In this document: positions 36,026-46,300 of the stretch, piece by piece
How the letters are laid out: the number at the start of each line of letters is the position of its first letter
Position numbering within the stretch: the first letter of the stretch is position 1
DNA from: Durusdinium trenchii
Lineage: Eukaryota > Sar > Dinophyceae > Suessiales > Symbiodiniaceae
Reading direction: 5' to 3'
NCBI GenBank assembly: GCA_963970005.1
Contig: CAXAMN010006668.1
Coordinates: forward strand, 932,117-996,116
DNA: 64,000 nt
Notes under the pieces: model-generated
The model's input: only the letters and a program-made list of their open reading frames with translations
The model's database searches: none
What the model was told of the DNA's origin: nothing
Made by a program: the position numbers and the translations under genes

Positions 36026-36267
36026 CTATTAGGTTGGAGGCCCTCGCTATTAGCTTGGAGGCCGTCGCTATTAGGGTGGAGGCCATCCCTATTATCCCTA
36101 TTAGGTTGGAGGCCATCGCTATTCGGTTGGAGGCCCGCTCTATTGGGTTGGAGGCCCGCTCTATATTAGGTTGGAGCCCCTCGCTATTAGGTTGGAGGCC
36201 ATCGCTATTAGGGTGGAGCCCATTGCCATTAGGTTGGAGGCCATTGCCATTAGGTTGGAGGCCATTG
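36026..36267 (+). repeat. 21-bp minisatellite (CTATTAGGTTGGAGGCC type)
   Basis: About eleven units of 21 bases with small indels. Because 21 is a multiple of three, the units keep several frames open: one strand reads RLEAIAI-like heptads, the other ASNLIAM-like heptads. I recall similar heptads in predicted proteins of other Symbiodiniaceae; function unknown. Confidence 0.95.
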
Positions 36268-36290
36268 TAAGAGTATAATGTGACATTTAC

Positions 36291-36458
36291 CTTCACCTCG
36301 GTGGTGTCATGATACCATTGTCCTTCGCACGAGGCGGAGCCCCCACGCACGCAAACCTGCGCATGGGGCCCAGCCTCTATCTTCTGGTAGAACTCGTTGG
36401 TTCCACGCTCCTGACATGACTCCATGTATGACAGCCCCAGATCCAAGAAGGGGCCCAT
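36291..36458 (-). CDS. Candidate exon, 56 codons, Cys-containing
   Basis: Exactly 56 codons in phase 0 between acceptor CTAGAGACAG and consensus donor GTGAAG/gtaaat. The peptide starts MGPFLDLGLSYMESCQERGT and ends with a Cys/Gly-rich stretch and DTTEVK. It lies on the same strand as the channel gene, below its last placed exon, so it could be a downstream exon of that gene or the next gene. The 21-bp repeats begin just beyond the donor, in the intron. No domain recognised. Confidence 0.5.
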
Positions 36459-36499
36459 CTGTCTCTAGGAGTTGAATTTGATACGGCAACTAATACTTG

Positions 36500-36600
36500 G
36501 ATCATGGATCTGTCTCTTGGCTTGAGGATGGGACACAACTTGATCGTTCGCTCAATGACCAGCATCTGGTCAAGACCTCCATTTTCCCGCATCCGCCGCC
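36500..36600 (-). CDS. Candidate exon, weak
   Basis: Minus-strand frame GLDQMLVIERTIKLCPILKP followed by RDRSMIQ. It begins after an AG near 36580. Protein-like but without firm boundaries. Confidence 0.25.
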
Positions 36601-36984
36601 TCGAGATCTGTGGATCTGACGACTAAACCTGCTGGCCCTGTATCATCTGGTATCCGATATCAAAACACCAGACTGATGTGCCCTGACAGACTCAGACTGG
36701 TGCAAAAAAACAAGACCACCTGAGACTCTGCACGTTCAGGTGCTTCCAGGTCTTGACGCCTTGCTGCTTCCAGGTGCAGAAGTCCCCACCCCATCACCAC
36801 TGGGAGAAGTCCCTGTAGCTTTAAAGTCACTCTCCTTCATAAAGGCTCCAAGGTCTCTTGTCTTCCAAAATAAGCACTCGTACCAGTGATTCCATGTGAT
36901 TCCCAGTAGTCCCTCCTCAAAAAACAAGCACATGAGCCCTGAACCCTGAATTTCCGAACACCCTCTCGCCTCCCACCAGATCCC

Positions 36985-37079
36985 TCCCCCAAGTGACTCG
37001 GCCTTGACTCGGCGTTTGCCCTCTGTCAAGATGCAGGACATGATGAGCTCCAAGAACATCCCGTCCACACCAGGCATCC
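36985..37079 (-). CDS. Candidate exon, weak
   Basis: After an AG (GACGACTCAG) the minus strand reads GMPGVDGMFLELIMSCILTE and GKRRVKAES in one frame. A second frame is open too, and the phase that would follow the channel's last placed exon favours the second, so this is uncertain. Confidence 0.2.
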
Positions 37080-37322
37080 CCCTGAGTCGTCTTCGACTTC
37101 CCGAGATGGTCTCCGCTCATCCCTCGGTCGGAGACCCACGTCGACGTTTTTGGGAAGGCAGGCTTTGGTGGTGTGCAGAGATGTTAGGCGCCTGCCGCAG
37201 TCAACAGCCCTTCTAACATGCTGGGCCACTGCGATTTGCTTGTTCCTGATGCTCACCTTGTGCTTTGACGCCAAAGCCAAGTCATGTGATAAGATGTCTT
37301 GGCGCCATGAAACACCGCTTAC

Positions 37323-37364
37323 CACGCTTTCCACCAGGGCATCAAATACAAAGCCCACACATTC
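37323..37364 (-). CDS. K+ channel exon: after the CNBD
   Basis: After AG (ACCGAGGTAG) the frame reads ECVGFVFDALVESV, 14 codons in phase 0, donor GT (CGTG/gtaagc). It would continue the C-terminal helix. An extension to a second donor at 37252 is possible. Confidence 0.5.
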
Positions 37365-40300
37365 CTACCTCGGTGTGATGGGCCCTGGTCCCGAGCATCA
37401 CTCCTTGATAATCCTTGCCTTTGGTCCATCGCTCCGACGAACCGGGAGACTCGGACGAACCGCGAGACTGCCGAGGTCTCGACCTTCCCCATCCTCGCTC
37501 TAGTCCAACGGACCAGGGGCCGAGAGTGGGTCGAAGGACGCATTGGTCAGACGACGCGCCTGACCGCATCCAGCATGGCTGAGATCTTCAGCGCGAAGGT
37601 GTTGCAGCCACTGGAAGAGGCTCTCACCTCGAGTCGGATCAGCTTGGTGTTTGCCTGAGGTAAAATATAAAAGCCATTAAGGTGCAGGCAAAGAAATCGT
37701 CAGTCTAGTTCCTCTGGTTACTAATACACTGAAGATGCTTGGTTCATCCCTAAACCAGAGTAGCCCGGTCAATGGATTCACCAAAACACTGCTTCTGTAT
37801 CGAGAGCAGATGGTGGAGGATTGGATGTGTAAGAAATGGATAGGATAGGTATCTTCGTCAAACACATTCCAACACCTTGATGAACATAAAGTGAAGGGCA
37901 GGGTAGGCTGTGAAAGTGTACGCCCCTCGCAGCACGGGTCGGCTCTGTCTCAACTTTGGAATGACACAAACAGACTTGGTGTCCGGATCTCAACCCAGAG
38001 ATCCAGGATCCAGGTGTCAATTTAGACAGGGGGGGCCCAGGGGTGATTTTATAGATGTATATGAAAATAGACACCCCGATGATCTAGGGTTCACCTCTGC
38101 GGAGGTTTGGGTTGGGCTTGCCCATCCACCATGCTGTGCTCCCGGCGGCGCAATCGGATGGACACCCAAAGGACTGCAACGCTTCCTGGCGGAAAACAGA
38201 TGAAAAAAGGGATGCTCCTGAGGGCTGAAGACTCTGAGAAATGATAAGTGGGTTCATCAGACAGTGCCCCGTTCGTAGCGTCCTTGTTCCTAGTAGCGAT
38301 GTCAGGAGCCCCGTTCGTAGCGTCCGATCGCTCCTAGTAGTAAGGCCAGGAGCCCCTAGTAGCTTCTTGTTACTGTCTGATGAATATGGCACATGCATCA
38401 TGGCACAAGAAAACAACCTACAGGCCGAAAACACCAGCGTCTGCTCTCCCCATGATGTGACTGCTGCGAACTCGACCTCCTCGGTCCGACTACCAGCATG
38501 CAGAGATATTGACTAAAATATTGTCTCTTGTGACGTTCTCACAACAAAGAGTTCACATGCAACGCACTTCTACTATTGTCTAACACAGTTCCTAACATAT
38601 CGCAAACACCTAGTCAAGCTTGACGTCCTCATCCAAACACCCAGTGTGTGACGATGTCAAAAACTTGGCACAAGTTGCTGACCCAGTCCACTAGAACTCC
38701 CAAAAAATCGCCGCTCACCTCCCCCAATAGCTGCTCGAAGCCCAGCATTGCGCCCGGAGCATAGGTCTGGCGATGACCCCCGTCGATTGATGTTTCCACG
38801 ATCCCTTTCAAGAGCTGTGTGTAGGAGTAAGAACATGGGCCAAGGCCAGTCGAAGCAATCAGTTGAAACACCGTTGAACAATCCGTGTGCTCAACAGGCA
38901 TGTCTGAAATCGTTGAACCACCCAAGAGGACCAACAAACATGAAGATCGGAGACTCTCCCAGCTAGGTCCACTTCCCAGCACTTTCACCAACGGAGGGAA
39001 GTGGACCTTGCTTTTCACATGGACGGCCTCCGAGTCCCGGACGGCCTATGACATGCTTTCGGCACCCACACCACACCCGCTTGTGGAAACAGGTGCTGGT
39101 GGTCCACGTAGCCATGATTCTTTCAGGGAGTGTACGACAGAGGAATTGTCTGAAACGTCATGAAACCGCAGTCTTCAGTCGCCTGGAAGCTCCCTCCCAC
39201 AGTGATACGAGGATGGTCTGTAAGACCCAAGTCGAAATGGACAACGGAGACCAAGCACCGAAGTCAAGGACGCGTCTTTGGACATTATCTGTTCTCGGAT
39301 TTCTCGGAAAAGAATGGAGACCTCCAAAACCATCTAAAGCCTCTCAGCCCACTTTGGTGTGGCTCTCAGCCACTTTGGCATTAGTATTGCCCCACAGGTC
39401 AATCAACAAACAGAACTGAAAGAAGTCGAGGTCGCCAACCCTGACATAGACCCCTCACAGTCGTTCCAACCGTTTCCATCTGTCCCGTGATGTGCCTCCA
39501 GTACGGTATAGGCTTCATCCACATATGGTACCCTCACCTGGAGCCGTGGACCGGGGAGGTCGGTCCGAAGGAATCCGAAGGAATCCGCTTCGTAGCGATG
39601 CGTTCGGAGCCCCGATCATGGCGTCCGATCGCTCCGTTCGTAGCTAAGGCCAGGAGCTGCGTTTGTAGCTTCTTGCTCCGTTCGTAGCGATGCCCTTGGC
39701 TCCTAGTAGCGTCTATGCTCCTAGTCTGTCAGAGACTCAAGGGGTCGAAGTTGTGACTTCAATCTCTCGTGATAGAAACACACCAAGTAACCTCCCAAGT
39801 TGAAGTTCAAAGAACTCCTACAGTTGTGACTTCTTGTGATGAACATCAAATTCTTCACCTCAACTACATCCGTCTCCTTTTGGGGCTTCTTTGGACGAGG
39901 CAACATCATGGGACCTGCTGGACACATCGAAAGAAAAATCGAATGCCTCGGACAATTGCATTCGATAAAAGGGAACGTCCCCTGTGCCACGAGAACTTGC
40001 GGGGTTGACCTGATGATTCACGTACCAGCTTGGATTCTGACCGAGACATGTCGTCAAGACTGCCACAAATCCTTGAAGAGGGCCAAACAGTACACCCTTT
40101 TGCAAAATCTGTGGTCCTCCAAACTGACGACGACTCCCACCTTCAACAAATGCTTTGAATCGACGGAACCGCACATCATGTTTCGTCCAACATGTCCAAA
40201 CCCCCGCCGCATTGTAGAGTCATCTCGCCAGATTCCAGATCTCGCCAGGTCGTCCACTTCCAGGTCTTTGTCCACTTCCATGGGACTTCCATGTTACTGT

Positions 40301-43300
40301 GAGTGAACACGAGATCCCTTTTTAGGAGCGGCCCGCAGCTCCTCGGTCCTCCGAAACTCGGCCGCGCCTCCTTTTTCCGGCGCCGGCGGCGCACGGGCTG
40401 ATGCGACCTGAGGTCGGTGGGCTTCAGGACGAAGCGAAGAGGTGACGGATTGGACACCTGGAACCCCGACATGACCCCCGTTTTGATAGGAAGGAAGTTT
40501 GGCCATATTTGGGGGTGGTTGGTGGTCCAAAATAGAGGTCATTCAGGTTGTATGTGTATATAGACGTCTTTTCATCTCTTTCCATCCGAACGACTGAGTC
40601 CGATTCTACGATGAGCATGGACTGCCTAACTTGGAGTGGGTCTCGACAGACCGCAGCGAGCTTCCCGGCAGCTCCCACCAAAGCCCATCTTTCAAAAACA
40701 GGAAGACTGCCCCTCAGGGGATTTGTCTCTCTCTCTCTCTCTCTCTCTGAAAATCGATGAACGAGTCGCAACTGGCACCGAAAGCATTGGATGCCTCTTT
40801 CCTAGGGGTGTTTACCTTGGAGCCATTATCAACAGTTGTCCTTGCTAGATTGGGTACTGTCCTGCTTGATGAAAGAAGCAGGACAATGGCCTACCAGAGG
40901 TGGTGAGCAATGAAAAGGCGATACACTGATCGAATCTCCCTGAGGATTTTTAGGGGGAGGATCCACATCTCTTCCTCTCCCAGCCTCTCCCAATCACTTG
41001 GAGAGATGGGTTGCCGGGTCAACCTGGGCGCCCCAGCATGGCTCGACCGCCACTGTGCACGAAGGCCTGCCAGGTTGGCGGACAGATGTGCGGCAATGCT
41101 TTTTCAACATGGCCAGGTGGGCCGAAGTGGTGAAAAGATGGCAGTATGTGTGTGTATTTTTCTTTTTTACGTGAAGAATTGGTCGAATTTTGCCGAAAAG
41201 AATGGCTGTTCAATCCAGAAAAATGGCAGTGTTTTTGTCCATGTTTTTCACCTCCTCCAAAGATGGATGATGGATGGTCCTTCCAATGGTTGATGGTCTG
41301 AATGATCCCAAAAGCTCGTCAATACTCCTCACACGTCGTCACACGGACCGGAGACTGGTCGGCGTGTGATGGACCGCAGCCTGCGCTGCACAGCGCACCG
41401 CACCGCACCTCGCAGGAGTGGTCGTAGACGAAGATCAGGTCCGAGGACACAGTGACCTGCGGTCGACCGGTGAACAACCCATCGTCACCATGTCCCCTCC
41501 CACCATCTGGAGGCAGAATCGAGGCAGAATGAGTGATGCAGTTTCTTAGAAACTGGCCAAGCGGCTCAACAAGAGAAACAGGATTGAGTTCCTGGAAGCT
41601 CGAGCTTCTATCGATTTCTGGGATTGATCGACCGAGCAGACCCGTCTCGACCGACGGTCTTTCTCGCACCTCCGCAGACTGGAGCACAAGCTCGAAGGGC
41701 GCAAAGGCCTCAAAGGGCGGTGTGAAGCGCAAGGAGGATGAGATGTGAAGCCCGGAATCCAAATGAGCATCTCAAAAGGCGTGCTGAAGTCTCATAAAAA
41801 AGACTGGCAAGCTTCTATAACTGGTCTCCTCCCTCTAAGGTGCAAGAGATCTTCCTTCCATTGATCGCCATTCATGACCACAACAACCATTGAATCCACC
41901 CGTCTTGCTGTGTTGGTCGTCGTTGCACGGCGGTCACGATCACCCGTGACCATGCAACGACCGTCCCGTGGAGAGACGCCCGGACTCCAGGGGGCGGGGG
42001 AATACGTTTGGCCCACGACTCCAGGCAAGAACTCAGGAATTTCCTGAAGGTGGATGGGGATCGTCGTAGATGTCTTCTTTCGAAGTCAGTTTGAGCATTG
42101 TTTGCTGACCTCTCCTGCTGGGTCCTTACAAACCATAAGAACCATGAATCTAAACCATCAATCAACACATCCAGGAAAACGAGAGATGGTTTGCTGAGGG
42201 ATTCATTCCTCTAAGGTTTCATTGTTCACTTGGAGGTAATCCCTCTCTGAATCAACCAGCCAATAGTAAAAGGATGAGAATCACCATCTATGCTCACCAA
42301 CCGTTCTGCGCCTGCGGCTCCAGAAGTCTCAGAAGGACGGCCTGGAACCTGCAGGGTCAGCTGGTAGTCTGATGGCTATCTTCGCGTAGCTCTAGTGGTG
42401 GAGGGGTGAACATGGGTGATCTCAACTAAAGCTCCGCATGGGCGGGGGAGGGGAGTTCGAACACGACAGCGACCCACGAGCAAATCCATGGAGTCACAAA
42501 GGTTGAAGCGTCTGGTCGTTGCTTTCTACTCTGAAAATCATCGGAGTGAGCTCTTAAAGCTTGAAGCTCATGGTCTCCAAAAGAGCCAACAAGCAGGAGT
42601 TTCACATGATCTTCTCATCAAAAGTGGAAGTTTCTCTGATGGATTCACTCGATGAAAAGAGGCCGTGGAGGTCACTCTTGCAGGTCCTGGAGGTCCAAAC
42701 AAAGGGTACAGAGCATGCATATCCGCATGACCCGATAAGTCACCGGCCTTTGACAAGTCGATGAGGCGATCCCAGTACAGTATATGCTCAAAGTTGAGTC
42801 CCCAAGATATCCATGATCCATGAGATACCATACAGTTCTGTCATTTTTGGTGCTTTGGCAGGGTGCTACAGCTCCCCCTTTGGTTTTCGTGAAGATCTCG
42901 AGGCCACGCCCCGGCGCGCGAGTCCGGCGGCCACGGGGCCACCGGAAGAAGTTCTTCGTGGATTTGCAGGATTTCCAGGGCAGAGTGCAGCGAAGGGCAG
43001 ACCAGAGTGGTGCTTGACCAGGAACGTCAAAAAGAGCTGCAATTTGAGCAAAGTCATTTTTATCAGGGGAATTGTCATCAGCCTTCTTTGCCGTGTTGCT
43101 CCTCAATCTAAGCCGAGCAGCCATGAAGGCAGGGGCACTTTGAAGAGCAAGAGCTTGCTGTTCAGTATATGCCTCAAAAAGCGTTCAAGAAATGGGAACC
43201 TACTGAATTTCTCAGGGAATGACCATCCATCAATTTACAAGCAATCCTGTGTGTATGCAGTATATACAGTAAAGTAGGCAGACCCTCCACTGGGCTTTGT

Positions 43301-46300
43301 CCGTCTAAGTGTTCCGGTGTCACTACACCGTGGGTCACTTGGCAGCGAGTCAATTTGACGTGCAGGATGAAGAGGTAACCTTCCCGGATTCCCCAAACAA
43401 ACATGGGTACTGTGGATGACTGTTCTTCTCGACCAGGTGAGCGCTATGTTCGTCTGGAGGAGGGTATTGAACCACCCATAGGTGGCTTGGGGTGTAGAGT
43501 TGGGTGGCTCAAAACTGGGAAGCATCGGACATCGGAATGTCATGGAATTTCAAGAGTAGTTTCCAGTGGTTTCCAGGGCATCAAAAGTCTCGGTTTGAAC
43601 CTGGATCCACAGCCTGGACCCATGTCCACTTCCTCTCGTTCACGGTTTCCCACCTGTGGATGTGTAGAACCACCTCCTTGCGCAAAGGCGTGGGGAGCCG
43701 CTGCAAGATCTCGGCCTCATACTCAAAGTGCGACATCTCCTGTAGCGACATCTGTGCCTGGCCTATTCCGTTTTTCATTTCGACGGAGAGATCCTTATTG
43801 CGTCATCCAATCTCTGAATTGGGAGGTGCAAAATCTATTGTCAACACTGTTGACAATATGGGTGTGCTTCTGGGCTGACATGGAACAAAAACGGTTTCAT
43901 CATGGAGTGCGGCTAGATCCCACTTTATCCATAGAACATACATCATCTACCCCCGTTCTTCCACGCTTCACAGGTGTTCTTCACAGGTGTCTGTCCAACC
44001 ATCTTACACCCAAGACAGACTCGGTTGATCATTTACATTCATCGGCCCTTTTGTTTGGCGCCATGTCATCCGGTGCGTCCTCTCCGCTCGGTTCATGTCG
44101 ACGCGTGGGGGGTCCTGGAACCAGAAATCGTAGTGCCGCCGAATCGACTGGATGACCTTTTGGTGGAAGCCATGCTCCTGGCGTGAGAATGACAACCTGG
44201 GGCATCATGCCATTTGGAAGATCCTTGGGCTGAGACGCCCCAGCAAAGAGAGAAATCTCTAGAAAAGCTTGCAGGCCCTTGATTGACCCATCCCTTGCTC
44301 CAGGTGACTGTGCCGATCCGGCAAAAAGATGCAACAAGGAGCTGTGTGACTCAACGTGTGACTATCTATCTATCTATCTATCTATAGATATTTACCAGGG
44401 CCCACTCAAACCATCAAAGACCCGGTCTTCTTTCGCACAAAACATGGTTTTGGTCATGGGTTTCAGGACCACAAGTATCCATACTTGGAGTTGCATCAGG
44501 AACTGGGAAAAGAAATGCTTGAAGAACATCTTCGAGAAGATGACAGAGGATTTGCCCAGTGTCAAAAGCCTCAAAAGTCACCCGATCCGCCAAACCAAGT
44601 ATTTACGAGTTATTTGTTTCTGGAAAAACCGTGGTTTCAGAGGTCCGATGACACAAGTTCCCCCAAGTTTGGTGGTTTAGTAGTGGACCCTCATATCAAA
44701 GACATTCTTGAGATGCCAGTGCCTCGTGACCTCGTTTGAACTGGTTGGGCGTCTGAAAGGGGTGCGTGCGTCTCATTACCTCGTGCGTCTCGTCGACGGG
44801 TCTCTTCAGTTCTCCGAAGGTTTGATTCGGTGGCGCTGGCGGCACTGGGCCTGTTGGATTTGGGATGTCTTTAGTGGGGAAACCAATCGCCAGAAAAGGT
44901 TCAAGGCTACCAGTATCCACTGACTGGGTAGGCAGGTTGACCATCACGCTGTTCATTCCTTCGGTTTCTCCGCCCCCGCAACGTCTCCGATCGACCTCGC
45001 AGTATTGGCGCATCGTGAAGATATGCCTCGGCGAAGCTGGCTGAGTCGAGAGTAGATGGCGCAAATGTCCAAGTTTGGTCCAGTTTGGTGGTTCTAATTG
45101 AACAGCACTAAAAGGACATCTCGGGGTGCCAGTGCCATCGAACCTCTGAAACCCCTTAGATGACCGAGTCAGACAACGAAATCCCCCGGCGGGTCCGATG
45201 GCCTTGAAAACTCTCCAAGCGATGCCGGTTTAGCCAACGAGTGCAGGACAACACCGCGGTAACGCACCGTGAACGACGGTCTGGTTGAAATCATGACCGT
45301 GGTAAGTTCACCTCAAACGCCAGTCAGCACTCTATATATATATATATATGCATGTATGTCTCTTGCGAAGCGAAATATATAAACCTTCTCAAACATGTGC
45401 AGCAAGGAAACCAACAGCCTTTGGGCCATGGGGCACGATCTTCCCGCAACAAGCATCTTGGACGCATCTGAACAGCGAAGTCAGAAGCGTTTGGGTCGGC
45501 AGATCGTCACCCGGCTTTGGCTCTTTTCCCAGACCCTCATCCCACCGTCACGTGCGGTCCGGCGGCTGCGCCGACGGCTTCTGCCGTGTGTTGCTCGCCA
45601 TTTCCGCCACCGAACCGACGATATAGCCTCGGTGAAATGACAAGCGCGGGAGCGAGGATGGAGGCTTCCACCAGAACCCAGAAATCAGGCCTTTTTTGTC
45701 TTCAGCACTAAAGCTTTCCCTAAAGCATCAAGGAATGACTTGCTAGTTTTTGCTAGAGCTGCTATCAGTTTGCACAGATCAGTTTCCATATACAGTCCAA
45801 CCCCTCTTGCCCAACAAACCAAACGCTTCGCATCGTCTCACCGAGCTCGCCGGCCGAACACCGTGGCGCCGATGATCATCACCACCACCTGTTGGCACAG
45901 GCCCCCGCAGGGCACCAGGCATTTCAGCCATGTCAATATCTCCGTAGTTCAAAGATTCTTTTGGAATCATAGAGTAGGATTTCTGACCAATCTATATAAG
46001 AGTAGACATCTCTATCAGGCGGGTAGGTTACAGAAGAGTCAGAATTGCGTTGGTTGCAGTGAAGCCTTTTTCTTCCTGTAGAATTCTTGCTAAACAACAG
46101 CGACGCCAGGCAGCAAAAGCATGCAACCAATCGCTGCGGTGATTTTGTGCCGTCAAAATCAGTGACAATGCTTCAACGTTTGCCTTTTCAAGCTTGCACT
46201 TCCCACATAGACATACACTAACTCCGCGTGGACACCTTGCAGTTTCCAGCTGGATAGATTGATATCTGATCTACTCGGATTGTTGGATTGTTCTTTCACC

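Noticed and set aside
35767..36267. CRISPR-like array
   Set aside because: Units are directly adjacent without unique spacers, the genome is eukaryotic and no cas gene is present.
43595..43625. tRNA T-loop-like GGTTTGAACCTGG
   Set aside because: No matching acceptor, D or anticodon stems around it.
43403..44155. Plus-strand open frame of 250 codons
   Set aside because: It is antisense to the two best C-linker exons of the channel; its openness follows from their composition. No domain on the plus strand.
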